This document shows, piece after piece, positions 9,140-18,363 of a stretch of 64,000 bases of DNA. This DNA comes from Humidesulfovibrio sp. (GTDB lineage Bacteria > Desulfobacterota > Desulfovibrionia > Desulfovibrionales > Desulfovibrionaceae). The notes under the pieces were generated by a model. That model did no database searches and was not told the origin of the DNA. It worked only from the letters and a program-made list of their open reading frames with translations. The stretch lies in assembly GCA_031292175.1 (NCBI GenBank), contig JARLHQ010000002.1, forward strand, positions 1 to 64,000, in the 5' to 3' direction. Within the stretch, counting starts at the first letter, position 1, and each line of letters opens with the position of its first letter. A program made the translations under genes and the position numbers.

Positions 9140-10378
9140 ATGGAAGAACTCTTCATCCAGGACCCCGAAATCGCCGCCTCCATTGCGAGCGAAATCGACC
9201 GCCAGGTCAGCAAACTTGAACTCATCGCTTCGGAGAATTTCACCTCCACGGCGGTGCGCCAGGCCATGGGCAGCGTCCTCACCCACAAATACGCCGAAGG
9301 CTACCCCGGCAAGCGCTACTACGGCGGCTGCGAGTTTGTGGACCAGGTGGAGGACCTCGCGCGCGATCGTGCCAAACAGATCTTCGGCGCCGGCTACGCC
9401 AACGTGCAGCCCCACTCCGGCTCCCAGGCCAACATGGCCGTGTACTTCGCCGCGTGCAAACCCGGCGACACCGTGCTCGGCATGAATCTGGCCCACGGCG
9501 GACACCTGACCCACGGCAGCCCGGTGAACTTCTCCGGCAAGCTGTTCAACATCGTCTCCTACGGCGTTTCCCAGGACACCAAGACCATCGACTACGAGGC
9601 CCTGGAAAAGACGGCCAAGGAATGCAAGCCCAAGATGATCGTGGCTGGCGCCAGCGCCTACCCGCGCATCATCGACTTCGCGCGCTTCCGCAGGATCGCC
9701 GACGAGGTGGGCGCGGTGCTCATGGTCGACATGGCGCACATCGCTGGCCTCATCGCCGCCGAGCTGCACCCCTCCTGCATCGAGCACGCGCACTTCACCA
9801 CCACCACCACGCACAAGACCCTGCGCGGGCCCCGCGGCGGCATGATCCTCTCCTCCGAGGACCAGACCAAGATCCTCAACTCGCAGATCTTCCCCGGCAT
9901 CCAGGGCGGACCGCTGATGCATGTCATCGCGGCCAAGGCCGTGGCCTTTGGCGAGGCCCTGCAGCCCGGCTTCAAGCAGTACCAGGAGCAGGTGCTCAAG
10001 AACGCCGGCGCGCTGGCGGGCTACCTGAAGGACGCCGGGTTCGACCTGGTCTCCGGCGGCACGGACAACCATCTCATGCTGCTGGACCTGACCGGCAAGG
10101 ACATCACCGGCAAGGACGCGGAGATCGCGCTGGACAAGGCTGGCATCACCGTCAACAAGAACGGCATTCCCTTTGACACCAAGCCGCCCACGGTGACTTC
10201 CGGCATCCGCATCGGCACTCCGGCCCTCACCACCCGCGGCATGATCGAGGAAGACATGCTGGCTGTGGCCGAGGCCATCACCGCCGCCATCGACAACATG
10301 GACAACGACTCCGTGCTCGATGAGATCCGCCTTGAAGTTGAGGATTTCGCCCGCGAATTCCCCCTCTACGCCTGGTAG
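9140..10378 (+). CDS. glyA: Serine hydroxymethyltransferase
   Basis: A 412-aa PLP enzyme interconverting serine and glycine and charging tetrahydrofolate with one-carbon units. [10 protein letters not shown] at 27-36, the [13 protein letters not shown] block and the PLP lysine K226 in [15 protein letters not shown] are diagnostic. GAGG precedes the ATG. It sits in the fab operon, before the dCMP deaminase and riboflavin genes, an order I recall from Desulfovibrio genomes. Confidence 0.97.
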   Translation: MEELFIQDPEIAASIASEIDRQVSKLELIASENFTSTAVRQAMGSVLTHKYAEGYPGKRYYGGCEFVDQVEDLARDRAKQIFGAGYANVQPHSGSQANMAVYFAACKPGDTVLGMNLAHGGHLTHGSPVNFSGKLFNIVSYGVSQDTKTIDYEALEKTAKECKPKMIVAGASAYPRIIDFARFRRIADEVGAVLMVDMAHIAGLIAAELHPSCIEHAHFTTTTTHKTLRGPRGGMILSSEDQTKILNSQIFPGIQGGPLMHVIAAKAVAFGEALQPGFKQYQEQVLKNAGALAGYLKDAGFDLVSGGTDNHLMLLDLTGKDITGKDAEIALDKAGITVNKNGIPFDTKPPTVTSGIRIGTPALTTRGMIEEDMLAVAEAITAAIDNMDNDSVLDEIRLEVEDFAREFPLYAW

Positions 10379-10390
10379 ACACGTTTCAAA

Positions 10391-10430
10391 GGCCGCCCGG
10401 ACCAGCAGCTGAAGCCACGTCCGGGCGGCC
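10391..10430 (+). other. Perfect stem-loop between glyA and the deaminase gene
   Basis: A 12-bp perfect stem (GGCCGCCCGGAC at 10391-10402 with its complement at 10419-10430) encloses a 16-nt loop. No T run follows, so it is more likely a message-stability or partial-termination element than a full terminator. Confidence 0.5.
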
Positions 10431-10458
10431 ATATCCCATGGCTTCGGGAGGCCTCCCC

Positions 10459-10923
10459 ATGAGCGACCGCGTCCCCTGGCCCACCTATTTCATGCGCATC
10501 GCCCATCTCGTGGCCGAGCGCTCCACCTGTCTGCGCCGCCGTGTTGGCGCGGTGGCCGTGCGCGACAAGCGGATGATCGCCACCGGCTACAACGGCACCC
10601 CGACCAACGTGGCCCACTGCGCCGAGGTGGGCTGCATCCGCGAGCGCCTGGGCATCCCCTCGGGCCAGCGCCACGAGCTTTGCCGGGGCCTGCACGCGGA
10701 GCAGAACGTCATCATCCAGTGCGCCCTGCACGGACTTTCGCTCGCTGGCGCGGAACTCTACTGCACCACCGAACCCTGTCTCATCTGCACCAAAATGCTC
10801 ATCAACTGCCAGGTGCGCGCCATTTATTTCGCGGAGCAGTACCCGGACGAACTGGCGAACGCCATGCTCAAGGAAGCGGGGGTGGACTATGCCTACTTGC
10901 CTGGAGACTATCGATCCTCTTGA
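10459..10923 (+). CDS. dCMP deaminase family protein
   Basis: A 154-aa zinc-dependent deaminase of the deoxycytidylate deaminase (ComEB) type, expected to convert dCMP to dUMP. Zinc and catalytic residues are visible: H79 and E81 in GLHAEQN, and C107 and C110 in TTEPCLIC. The ATG at 10459 is preferred over one at 10438 because GGGAGG precedes it at good spacing. Its 3' end overlaps ribD by 35 nt, so the two are co-translated. Confidence 0.9.
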   Translation: MSDRVPWPTYFMRIAHLVAERSTCLRRRVGAVAVRDKRMIATGYNGTPTNVAHCAEVGCIRERLGIPSGQRHELCRGLHAEQNVIIQCALHGLSLAGAELYCTTEPCLICTKMLINCQVRAIYFAEQYPDELANAMLKEAGVDYAYLPGDYRSS

Positions 10924-12052
10924 TCTCTTCATGCGCCGCGCGGCCGAGCTGGCCTTGCGCGGACGCGGCGCCACGGCCCCCAATCCCTGCGTGGGCGCGG
11001 TGCTCGTCAAGGACGGGCGCGTGGTGGCCGAGGGCTGGCACAAGGCATTCGGCGGCCCGCACGCCGAGGTGGAATGCCTGGCCGATGCGCGCGCCAAGGG
11101 CGTGAATCCGGCCGACTGCACCCTGTTCGTCACCCTTGAGCCCTGCAACCACCAGGGCAAGACCCCGCCCTGCACCAAGGCCATCCTTGAGGCGGGGGTC
11201 AAACGCGTGGTCGTTGGCTGCGGCGACCCCAACCAGGACGTGGCTGGCGGTGGCGCGGACGCGCTGCGCGCGGCTGGCGTGGACGTCACCGTGGGCGTGG
11301 AGGAAGCGCTCTGCCGCGACCTCATCGACGAATTCGTGATCTGGAAAACCACGAACCGCACCTTCAACGTCCTCAAGATGGCCAGCACCCTCGACGGCAA
11401 GATCGCCGCGCGTGGCGGCCGCCCCCAGCCCGTCAGCGGCCCGCAGTCCCTGCAGGATGTGCACCGCTTACGCTTCCAGTCCCAGGCGGTCATCGTGGGC
11501 GGCAACACCTTTTACGGCGACAACCCCCAGCTGACCTGCCGCATGGCGGAGCCCCCCCTCCCAGCGGAGTACCGGCAGCCCTACGCTGTCATCGTCACGG
11601 GCAAGCTGCCCAACGCCTACTCCACCTTCAATATTTTGCGCCAGCGGCCGCAGCAGGCCGTGTTCTGGACCACGGAGTATTCCGCCAAGACGCCCTTGGC
11701 CGACGAGCTGCGCGAGCGCGGCACGCACATCTGGGGCCTGCCGGAACGCTCCGGGCCCGTGGGCGCGGGCCTCGACTTCGCCCGCGGCTTCGCGCGCCTG
11801 CGCGAGGAGCTCGCCTGCCACCTGACCCTGTGCGAGGGAGGCGGACATCTGGCCTTGAGCCTGTGCCGCCAAGGCTTGGTGGACGAATTCGTGCTCTACC
11901 TGGCGCCGCGCGTGCTCGGCGACGACAAGGGCAAAAGCCTGTTCGCAGGCGAGGCCGTGCAGAGCATGGAGCAGGCCCTGCCCTTCCGCCTTGCGCACAC
12001 CACCTCCTCCGGGGAGGATTTGAAACTCACCTACAAGCCAAGGAGAGCTTGA
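10889..12052 (+). CDS. ribD: Bifunctional riboflavin deaminase/reductase RibD
   Basis: A 387-aa enzyme performing the pyrimidine deaminase and ribosyl reductase steps of riboflavin synthesis. The N-terminal deaminase domain has H58 and E60 in GGPHAEVE, C86 in LEPCNHQG and C95. From about 155 a RibD C-terminal reductase domain follows ([11 protein letters not shown], then [11 protein letters not shown]). It starts within the deaminase gene, and its TGA overlaps the ribE ATG by one base. Confidence 0.95.
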   Translation: MPTCLETIDPLDLFMRRAAELALRGRGATAPNPCVGAVLVKDGRVVAEGWHKAFGGPHAEVECLADARAKGVNPADCTLFVTLEPCNHQGKTPPCTKAILEAGVKRVVVGCGDPNQDVAGGGADALRAAGVDVTVGVEEALCRDLIDEFVIWKTTNRTFNVLKMASTLDGKIAARGGRPQPVSGPQSLQDVHRLRFQSQAVIVGGNTFYGDNPQLTCRMAEPPLPAEYRQPYAVIVTGKLPNAYSTFNILRQRPQQAVFWTTEYSAKTPLADELRERGTHIWGLPERSGPVGAGLDFARGFARLREELACHLTLCEGGGHLALSLCRQGLVDEFVLYLAPRVLGDDKGKSLFAGEAVQSMEQALPFRLAHTTSSGEDLKLTYKPRRA

Positions 12053-12711
12053 TGTTCACGGGACTGGTACAGGGCATGGGCCGCGTGGAGGCCGTGGAGG
12101 CCCGGGGCGGCGAGACGCGGCTCAAGATCCGCGCCCTGTTCGATTTGAAGGGTATCGTGGTTGGCGAATCCATCGCCGTCAACGGGACCTGCCTCACGGT
12201 GGAGACCTTCGGCGAAGGCTGGTACACGGCCTACGCCAGCGCGGAAACCCTGCGCCACACCAACCTGGGCGCGCTCAAGACCGGCGGCGTGGTGAATCTG
12301 GAACGCGCCCTGGCCCTGGGCGACCGCCTGGGCGGGCACCTGGTGAGCGGGCACGTGGACTGCCTGGCCACGGTGACGGACGTGCAGCCCGCAGGCGAAA
12401 GCCGCGTCTACACCCTGACCTTCCCGGCCGAGCATGGCCCCTTCGTCATCTGGAAAGGCTCCGTCACCCTGGACGGCATCAGCCTGACCGTGAACGACTG
12501 CGGCCCGGACCACCTCTCGGTGAACATCATCCCCTCCACCCAGCGCGAGACGACCATCGCCAATTGGCAGCCCGGCGCCAAGGTGAACATGGAGACGGAC
12601 CTCATCGGCAAATATGTGCGCAACATGCTGAAGCCCTGGGTCGGCGAGGCGGGCCAGGCCGAGCCCGCGTCCAAGCTCAGTCTGGACTTTCTGAAAGAGC
12701 ACGGCTTCTAG
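12052..12711 (+). CDS. ribE: Riboflavin synthase (alpha type)
   Basis: A 219-aa enzyme dismutating two lumazine molecules to riboflavin. It has the two-fold internal repeat of the family: [10 protein letters not shown] with VNGTCLTV in the first half and LVSGHVDC with LDGISLTVNDC in the second. AGGAGAG precedes the ATG, which overlaps the ribD stop. A strong terminator follows, so ribBA and ribH, which commonly come next, are not in this cluster. Confidence 0.96.
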   Translation: MFTGLVQGMGRVEAVEARGGETRLKIRALFDLKGIVVGESIAVNGTCLTVETFGEGWYTAYASAETLRHTNLGALKTGGVVNLERALALGDRLGGHLVSGHVDCLATVTDVQPAGESRVYTLTFPAEHGPFVIWKGSVTLDGISLTVNDCGPDHLSVNIIPSTQRETTIANWQPGAKVNMETDLIGKYVRNMLKPWVGEAGQAEPASKLSLDFLKEHGF

Positions 12712-12730
12712 CCGCGCCCAGCCGGAAAAA

Positions 12731-12764
12731 GGGCGGGGGAGTCTGTCTCCCCCGCCCTTTTCTT
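12731..12764. terminator. Bidirectional terminator between ribE and ilvN
   Basis: An 11-bp stem (GGGCGGGGGAG at 12731-12741 with 12747-12757) has a T tract on the plus side and an A tract on the other side. It serves the two convergent operons. Confidence 0.9.
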
Positions 12765-12780
12765 TTCAAGGAGGCGGAAC

Positions 12781-13125
12781 TCAGGCCACGGTCTCGGCGC
12801 AGGGGCCAGCCGCTTCCCAGCCCGCCATGCAGGCGTCCATGCGCGCAAGCGCGCTCCCATCCGCCTCGTAGGCCAGCACCTCCAGCACGTCGTTCAGCTT
12901 GCGCACCTGACGGATCATCTGCCCCAGGCGGTCGTCGGCCTGCACCACCAGCCAGATGCGGCTCACACCGCCGGTTGTCTGCGGAGTGCAGACAATGCCC
13001 TCCACATTGAAGGCCCGCCGGGCGAACAGCCCGCACACATGGGTCATGACGCCGGGATGGTTGCTCACGGTGAGGCGCAGGGCCATGAGCGGCGTTTCGT
13101 TCTGCTCCGTGCTGCTATGCGGCAT
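12781..13125 (-). CDS. ilvN: Acetolactate synthase small (ACT) subunit
   Basis: A 114-aa regulatory subunit with one ACT domain (residues about 15-85, [20 protein letters not shown]), which senses branched-chain amino acids for the IlvB catalytic subunit. It is shorter than two-domain IlvH proteins and closer to the IlvN/IlvM type. AAGGAGAG precedes the ATG, and the first 11 nt overlap the end of ilvB. Confidence 0.9.
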   Translation of the reverse strand: MPHSSTEQNETPLMALRLTVSNHPGVMTHVCGLFARRAFNVEGIVCTPQTTGGVSRIWLVVQADDRLGQMIRQVRKLNDVLEVLAYEADGSALARMDACMAGWEAAGPCAETVA

Positions 13126-14848
13126 GGGACTCTCCTTTTTTCCGCGCCTCGAGCGCGTCCTCGCAGATCATGGTCGTGTTGCCCGCGCCGGGGGGCACCA
13201 TGGGATACACCTTGTCCTGGGCCTCTACGCGCACACGCACCAGGCATGGGCCATCGCGCCTGAGCGCCCGCTCCAGATCCGCCATGGGCGTTCTGCTCGC
13301 CGTGATGTCGATGGCATGCACGCCGAAGCCCTCGGCTATCTTGATGAAGTCCACATGGTGCCGGTAGTCGGAGGCGAAGATGCGCCGTCCGTAGAACAGG
13401 TCCTGCTGCTGTTGCACCAGGCCCAGGCCGCCGTTGTCCGCCAGGATGATGGTCACGTTGGCCCCGGTTTCGGCCGCCGTGGCCAGCTCCTGGATGTTCA
13501 TCTGCAGGCTGCCGTCGCCGCTGAAGCAGACCACAGGCACGGCAGGATTGGCCAGCGCCGCGCCAATGGCCGTGGGCAGGCCGAAGCCCATGGTGCCGAG
13601 CCCGCCGGAGGTCAGCCAGGCCCGGGGCTGGAGATCCGGGTAGGCCTGGGCCGCGCGCATCTGGTGCTGCCCCACGTCCGTGGCCACGATGGCCCCGGCG
13701 CCCAGCAGGTTCCCGGTGCAGCGCACCAGGCCGTACGGGGTCAGCGGGTCGTCCAGGCCGGGCAGATTCTGCGGATTCTCGGTCTTGCAGGCAGCCACGC
13801 GCAGGAGCCACGCCGCGCGCTCCCGTTTTGCCGCGTCCGCGTCCACCAGGGGCAGCAGCGCGGCGAGCGTCGCCCCCACGTCGCCGGTGATGCCCAGATG
13901 CGCCTGCTTGAGCTTGTCCAGCTCACTCTGGTCGATATCCACATGGACGAGCTTGGCCCCGGGGCAGAACTCCTCCAGCCGGCCCGTGGCCCGGTCGTCC
14001 AGGCGCGCGCCCGCCACCAGGAGCAGGTCGCACTCGCTCATAAGGATGTTCGCCGCGCGGGTGCCGTGCATGCCCAAGAGGCCCAGGTTCAGGGGGTGGG
14101 CGTCGGGCAGGATGCCGAGCCCCAGCAAGGTCATGGTCACAGGAGCGCTGGCGGCCTCGGCCAAAGCGCGGGCGGCTTGCGCCGCGCCGGAGGCGGCCAC
14201 GCCCCCGCCCAGCATGAAGATGGGCCGTTTGGCCGCGGCCAGCATCCGCGCGGCCTGGGTCAGGGCCTCCTGGTCCGGGGCCTCCACCGGATCGGCCGCG
14301 CCCGGTTCGGGCAGCGCGGTGATGTCGATGCGCGCGGTCTGCACATCCTTGGGGATGTCAATGAGCACCGGACCGGGTCGCCCCGAGGCGGCGATGCGAA
14401 AGGCCTCCGGGATGACGCGCAAAAGCTCCTCCACGCTGCGGACCAGGAAGTTGTGTTTGGTCACGGGGATGGACATGCCGTAGATGTCCACCTCCTGGAA
14501 GGCGTCGGTGCCGATCAGGCTGCTGGGCACTTGGCCGGTGATGCAGATGACCGGCACGGAGTCGAGCTTGGCGTCGGCGATGGCAGTCAGGGTGTTGGTC
14601 GCGCCCGGGCCGGAGGTGGCGAAGAACACGGCGGGCTTGCCCGTGGTGCGGGCCATGCCCTGGGCCATGAAGCCCGCGCCCTGCTCGTGGCGGGCCAGCA
14701 CGTGGCGGATGACCGCGCTTCTGGAGAGGGCGTCGTACAGCGGCAGGTTGGCCCCGCCGGGTATGCCGGGAATAATGCTGACGCCCTGCCGCTCCAACAG
14801 GCGGATGGTGAGTTCCGCGCCCGTCATGGTCGTTGGCTTGCTCTGCAT
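13115..14848 (-). CDS. ilvB: Acetolactate synthase large subunit
   Basis: A 577-aa thiamine-diphosphate enzyme making acetolactate or acetohydroxybutyrate, the first common step to valine, leucine and isoleucine. E55 in [11 protein letters not shown] is the conserved thiamine-activating glutamate, TSGPGATNT is present, and [14 protein letters not shown] marks the diphosphate/metal site. The ATG at 14848 has GGAGGTG in front. A 75-residue in-frame extension upstream runs through the terminator hairpin and is rejected. A leader peptide and hairpin precede the gene. Confidence 0.95.
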   Translation of the reverse strand: MQSKPTTMTGAELTIRLLERQGVSIIPGIPGGANLPLYDALSRSAVIRHVLARHEQGAGFMAQGMARTTGKPAVFFATSGPGATNTLTAIADAKLDSVPVICITGQVPSSLIGTDAFQEVDIYGMSIPVTKHNFLVRSVEELLRVIPEAFRIAASGRPGPVLIDIPKDVQTARIDITALPEPGAADPVEAPDQEALTQAARMLAAAKRPIFMLGGGVAASGAAQAARALAEAASAPVTMTLLGLGILPDAHPLNLGLLGMHGTRAANILMSECDLLLVAGARLDDRATGRLEEFCPGAKLVHVDIDQSELDKLKQAHLGITGDVGATLAALLPLVDADAAKRERAAWLLRVAACKTENPQNLPGLDDPLTPYGLVRCTGNLLGAGAIVATDVGQHQMRAAQAYPDLQPRAWLTSGGLGTMGFGLPTAIGAALANPAVPVVCFSGDGSLQMNIQELATAAETGANVTIILADNGGLGLVQQQQDLFYGRRIFASDYRHHVDFIKIAEGFGVHAIDITASRTPMADLERALRRDGPCLVRVRVEAQDKVYPMVPPGAGNTTMICEDALEARKKGESHAA

Positions 14849-14920
14849 GAGACACCTCCGAGGGGTGCCCCGGGGCGCGGTCGGCTTGGCTTGGTCCCCT
14901 CCTGGCGCGGATGGGAACGA

Positions 14921-14954
14921 AAAACCCCCGCCGACTCGCGCCGGCGGGGGTTTT
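14921..14954 (-). terminator. Attenuator hairpin in the ilvB leader
   Basis: CCCCCGCCG/CGGCGGGGG stem, extended by flanking A/T pairs, with a T-rich tract after it on the minus strand. It lies between the leader-peptide stop (14977) and ilvB (14848). GCGGG just upstream could compete for the left arm, as an antiterminator would. No folding was run. Confidence 0.7.
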
Positions 14955-14976
14955 GGTTCGCTAAAAAACCTGCCCG

Positions 14977-15090
14977 CTACGACGCGTTGTCGCCTACGAC
15001 ACCTACTACGACCAATACGTTGAAACGCAGGGCGGCGCGGGCGTCCAGGGCGGCTAGGGCCAGGGCGGAGCAAGCGGCGGTGCGGTTCAT
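14977..15090 (-). CDS. Putative ilvB leader peptide (attenuation)
   Basis: A 37-codon ORF, ATG at 15090 and TAG at 14977-14979. Eleven of its 37 residues are valine or leucine, including the run NVLVVVGVV at positions 24-32, and there is no isoleucine. Known enterobacterial ilvB leaders are similarly Val/Leu-rich, and stalling there prevents formation of the downstream terminator. The terminator here begins 22 nt after the stop codon. A stop lies three codons upstream of the ATG, so the ORF cannot be much longer. The ATG lacks a clear Shine-Dalgarno, the main doubt. Confidence 0.7.
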   Translation of the reverse strand: MNRTAACSALALAALDARAALRFNVLVVVGVVGDNAS

Positions 15091-15133
15091 GTCGGTTCAG
15101 CTCGGAGGTTGCGGGTTTGTTGATTGTTTTGAG

Positions 15134-15163
15134 ACTTACGTCGAAATTCCAGGAAACGTCAAG
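15134..15163 (-). promoter_or_regulatory. Predicted promoter of the ilv leader-ilvBN operon
   Basis: On the minus strand -35 TTGACG (15158-15163) and a weak -10 TAAGTC (15134-15139) are 18 nt apart. The predicted start would place the leader-peptide ATG about 37 nt downstream. It lies in the gap just after the cheV stop. Confidence 0.5.
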
Positions 15164-15166
15164 TCC

Positions 15167-16120
15167 CTACCCTGCCCGGCGGGCCAGAATTATCTCGCGC
15201 ACCTGGGTGGTCAAGCCGCCAAAGGCCGGTTTGGTGATCTGGGCGTCCGCGCCGACGCTCTGGCCCTTGTGCAACAGATTGGGCGAGATGAGCGAGGAGA
15301 ACAAAACCACGGGCAGTACCCCCAGTTCCTTGTCGCTCTTGACGTTCTTGGTCAGGGTGTAGCCGTCCATGCTCGGCATCTCCACGTCGGAGATCACGGC
15401 GTCGAGCAGGCTCGCCAATGGCACCTGCCGCTTGGCCGCCTCGGCCTTCAGGGCAAGCAGATAATTCCAGGCGTCTTCGCCGTTGTTCTTGGTCTCCACC
15501 GTGAATCCGGCGTTCTCAAAATTTCGTTTGAGCAGAAAACGCACCGAGGTGGAATCGTCGACCAGCAGCACGTGCAGGGGCATGTCCGTTTGCGGCCCCG
15601 CCACGTGTTCGGATTCCTTCACGTCCAAGGCGTTCAACTCCACCAGGGCGCGCTCCAGGTCGAGCAGCAGGGCGAAGTGGTCGTCCAGACGCACTGTGCC
15701 GGTGATGCAGTTGCCCGGAAGATCGGCAAGGTAGCGGCTGGGCGGTTCGACATCGCTCCAGCTCACACGGTGGATCATGGTCACGCCGGACACGAGGAAA
15801 CCCGTGCGCACGCCGTTGATCTCCGTCACCAGGATGGGTTCGTGGCTGCTGGGAACGCGCTTGATGTCCAGCCACACGGAGAGATCCACCACGGGCAGGA
15901 CCATGTCGCGCAAGGGGATAACCCCGAGGTAGCTGGGATGTTCCGCCGAAGAGGCGGGCTCAAGACGCGGTGGGGATTCGATGATCTCCAGCACCTTGGC
16001 CACGTTGACGCCGAAATAGACGTTCGTGGCCGCACCGTCCTCGCCAGCTTCGGCGAGGTACAGCTCAATGATCTCCAGCTCGTTGGTGCCGGTCTCCAGG
16101 AGGATGTTCGTCTGGTTCAT
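15167..16120 (-). CDS. cheV: Chemotaxis coupling protein CheV
   Basis: A 317-aa CheV: an N-terminal CheW-like domain (about 15-165, with YFGVNVAKVLEII and LGVIPLRDMVLPVVDL) and a C-terminal receiver (about 180-310, with VLLVDDSTSVR, phosphoacceptor DVEMPSMDGYT, and a KP motif near the end). It couples chemoreceptors to CheA and adapts by phosphorylation. The start MNQTNILLETGTNELEIIE matches the family. AAGGA precedes the ATG. No other che genes are beside it, so it is an orphan. Confidence 0.92.
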   Translation of the reverse strand: MNQTNILLETGTNELEIIELYLAEAGEDGAATNVYFGVNVAKVLEIIESPPRLEPASSAEHPSYLGVIPLRDMVLPVVDLSVWLDIKRVPSSHEPILVTEINGVRTGFLVSGVTMIHRVSWSDVEPPSRYLADLPGNCITGTVRLDDHFALLLDLERALVELNALDVKESEHVAGPQTDMPLHVLLVDDSTSVRFLLKRNFENAGFTVETKNNGEDAWNYLLALKAEAAKRQVPLASLLDAVISDVEMPSMDGYTLTKNVKSDKELGVLPVVLFSSLISPNLLHKGQSVGADAQITKPAFGGLTTQVREIILARRAG

Positions 16121-16211
16121 GGGCGACCGTCCTTTGTGGAACCATACGCGAGCAGGCCAGGCAAGGCTAGCCCCTCCCGGCCCCAAAAAACCGCGTCGGC
16201 GACGAACGGTC

Positions 16212-17306
16212 TCAGGTGGAAAGGGAGGCCGCGTGGGTCTGCCGCCCAGCCAAGGCCAGGAGCTCCCACTGCAACGGCTCCTCGTGCTTCACGGGCCGCA
16301 GGAGCGCCGCGCCCAGCACCTCGTCCCAGTGCATGGGAGAGATGCCGTCCAGCGGACTCCGGGTGGTCAGGTCAGCAGAGGTCACGACGTGCCCGGCGGG
16401 CAGATCGCGCGAGAAGACCATGCACTTGCGCAGCTTCTTTGCGGCGGCCTGCTCCTCGGGAAAAACCTTCTTGCCCTTCAGGACCAGGCAGGACTCCACC
16501 TCGCGGATCATGCGCACCAGGAGGGCCAGCTCAGCGGGTTCGAGGGAGGCCTTGTGATCCGTGCCCACCTGGCTCTTGTCCAGAGTGAAGTGGCGCTCCA
16601 CAACGCAGGCGCCCAGGGCCACGGCCGCCACGCTGGGAGCAAGGCCGCGCTCGTGGCCGGAATAGCCCACGGGAAGATTATAGCGTTCGCGCAGGGCGTC
16701 CATCACCGGCAGGCCGATCTGCTCCTCGGCGCAGGGGTAGGAACTGTTGCAATGCAACAGCACCAGATTGTCGTGACGGCTGCGGATCAGGGCGACCGCG
16801 GCGTCCACCTCGTCCAGGCTGCTCATGCCCGTGCTCATGATGACGGGCAGCCCACTTTCGGCCACCCTGCGCACCAGGGGGATGTTGGTCACATCGGCGG
16901 AGCAGATCTTGATGACCGGCATGCCGATGCCCAGCATTTCCTCCAGGCTCACCTCGTCCCAGGCGGAGGCGAAGAACAGCAGGCCCAGGGATTCGGAAAG
17001 CGTCTTGAGCTCAGCCATCTGCTCGGCGGAAAGCTCCAGGGCCATGCGGTGCGCGCCATAGGTGGGGCCGAAGCTGTTGGCTCCCGTGTACGGGGCCTCC
17101 CGCCCGGCGCGGGTCAACAGGGACTCCATGTGCCGCTTCTGAAATTTGACGGCCTGCACCCCGGCCTTGGCGGCTTCCTCGACCATGCGACGGGCCTGGT
17201 CCATATCGCCCTGGTGGTTGTTGCCAACCTCCGCCACGATGAAGCAGGGATGTCCCTGGCCAATCATCTGGCCATTGGGGAGCGTAATGGAGGTGACGTG
17301 CGCCAT
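16212..17306 (-). CDS. NeuB-family N-acylneuraminate/nonulosonate synthase
   Basis: A 364-aa aldol-type synthase that would condense phosphoenolpyruvate with an amino sugar to a sialic-acid-like 9-carbon acid. It has IVAEVGNNHQGD near the start, KFQKRH, STGMSSLDEVD, HCNSSYPC and GYSGHERGLAPSVAAVALGA, then ERHFTLDK and TDHKASLEP. Residues about 290-350 form a SAF/antifreeze-like domain. Start ATG 17306 is preferred; a GTG at 17312 would overlap the upstream gene. The cytidylyltransferase and epimerase partners are not here, so the exact sugar cannot be told. Confidence 0.85.
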   Translation of the reverse strand: MAHVTSITLPNGQMIGQGHPCFIVAEVGNNHQGDMDQARRMVEEAAKAGVQAVKFQKRHMESLLTRAGREAPYTGANSFGPTYGAHRMALELSAEQMAELKTLSESLGLLFFASAWDEVSLEEMLGIGMPVIKICSADVTNIPLVRRVAESGLPVIMSTGMSSLDEVDAAVALIRSRHDNLVLLHCNSSYPCAEEQIGLPVMDALRERYNLPVGYSGHERGLAPSVAAVALGACVVERHFTLDKSQVGTDHKASLEPAELALLVRMIREVESCLVLKGKKVFPEEQAAAKKLRKCMVFSRDLPAGHVVTSADLTTRSPLDGISPMHWDEVLGAALLRPVKHEEPLQWELLALAGRQTHAASLST

Positions 17307-17308
17307 GC

Positions 17309-17923
17309 TCACAACCTCACAGTCTCGAGCCCTCTCTTAACGGAGACGGGCTGCAGTTGCTGGTAGATTTCGTCCTGGCGGCCAAAGGAGGTGATGACCA
17401 CGGCCTGGCAATCCACGTGTTCCAGCACCACGGGCGACGAAATGACGTATCCATGAAACAAAGCGCCATGTTTTTCCACGTCGTTGTCCACGACGACGAC
17501 GACCTGGAAGGCGGTGTCACGCAGGGCGGAAAGGACCACCTCGCAGGTTTCGGAGGCGCCAAACAGCGCGATCTTCTTGCTCCCGCGAAGTTCCAGGCTG
17601 CGCAACTTGGAGAGGATGAAATCCTTGATATTGGTGTAGAGCCGGATGGTTTCGCTCGAATAATCGCTGAACATCTGACGCCGACTCTTTTCGCCCCCGC
17701 TGGTGAGCACGTACCGGTAGCTCTTCCCGTTCACCGGCCGGAACTCAATGAGCTTTTTTTCCTGCAAAAGCTTCAGGTACTGGTTGACCATGGCTCCGCT
17801 GAGCTTGAGGCGCCGCCCCAGCTCGAACTGTGACAGGGCCGAGTCCTGCGACAGGGAGTCTAAAATGGCCAGCACCCTGGTCTCCTTGCTGGGCTTGATG
17901 TATTTTCCGTCCGCGAGCAGCAT
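17309..17923 (-). CDS. Winged-helix regulator with a PglD-N/Rossmann-like C-terminal domain
   Basis: A 204-aa protein. Residues about 15-75 are a winged helix (LSQFELGRRLKLSGAMVNQY, KKLIEFRPV), and residues about 110-195 begin KKIALFGASETCEVVLSAL and run through VVVVVDND to VVITSFGRQDEIYQQL, the pattern of the NAD/nucleotide-sugar binding N-domain of PglD-type sugar acyltransferases. It abuts the NeuB-family gene in one operon, with a promoter 180 nt upstream. I infer a regulator that reads a sugar nucleotide. No characterised homologue is named. Confidence 0.7.
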   Translation of the reverse strand: MLLADGKYIKPSKETRVLAILDSLSQDSALSQFELGRRLKLSGAMVNQYLKLLQEKKLIEFRPVNGKSYRYVLTSGGEKSRRQMFSDYSSETIRLYTNIKDFILSKLRSLELRGSKKIALFGASETCEVVLSALRDTAFQVVVVVDNDVEKHGALFHGYVISSPVVLEHVDCQAVVITSFGRQDEIYQQLQPVSVKRGLETVRL

Positions 17924-18102
17924 GTTCGTTCACCCGGTGGTTGATGCGTGGTCCAAAAAACTGAGCCGTGCCGGTTCCAGGCGGGCGGAAGAGACTGCCG
18001 CGCCATGGCCGTGATGAAAGCTTGCAAATTTCGGGCAAGAACTCCCGGAATCATTCACTCAGTCAATAATTTTTTACAAATCCTGTAACCGAATCTCTAT
18101 CC

Positions 18103-18131
18103 ATCTAACCTTACCAAGCAACGCCTGTCAA
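18103..18131 (-). promoter_or_regulatory. Promoter of the regulator-NeuB operon
   Basis: Minus-strand -35 TTGACA (18126-18131, perfect) and -10 TTAGAT (18103-18108) with 17 nt between. It gives a transcript leader of roughly 170 nt. Confidence 0.65.
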
Positions 18132-18290
18132 CGCTTCGCCAGCTTTTTCGGCACAGTTGAAATATATCTTTAGCCTTGGCGCCTTGGCTCAAATCATTCA
18201 TAGATACAGTGAATCATAGCCGCCACAAATCTGACTTTCTGTGGTCCCGGGCCCTTATTGCACTGCGGGGTTTCCCGCGGTGTTTTCTCC

Positions 18291-18319
18291 TTGCCACTAT
18301 CCGTGCGCCCAACTATAGT
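18291..18319 (+). promoter_or_regulatory. Promoter of the acyl-CoA synthetase gene
   Basis: -35 TTGCCA (18291-18296) and -10 TATAGT (18314-18319), 17 nt apart. The start codon is 45 nt after the -10. Confidence 0.7.
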
Positions 18320-18363
18320 CCACCGGCCTTTCATGCCCCATGATCGTTCCACGAGGTTGGACC

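Larger units (their letters stand above)
17924..18363. other. Intergenic region, two divergent promoters, AT-richer than neighbours
   Basis: A 440-nt gap between the regulator and the acyl-CoA synthetase gene. It contains one promoter in each direction (listed separately), an inverted repeat ATTCA-N9-TGAAT at 18196-18214, and a leader of about 170 nt for the regulator. No convincing short gene was found. Confidence 0.6.

Noticed and set aside
12956..16588. Plus-strand open frame of 1210 codons
   Set aside because: It runs antisense to ilvB, the attenuator and cheV, whose motifs are clear; long antisense frames are expected at this GC content.
18196..18214. Inverted repeat ATTCA-N9-TGAAT as a fatty-acid regulator site
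   Set aside because: Arms are only 5 bp and it is about 80 nt upstream of the -35; noted but not claimed.
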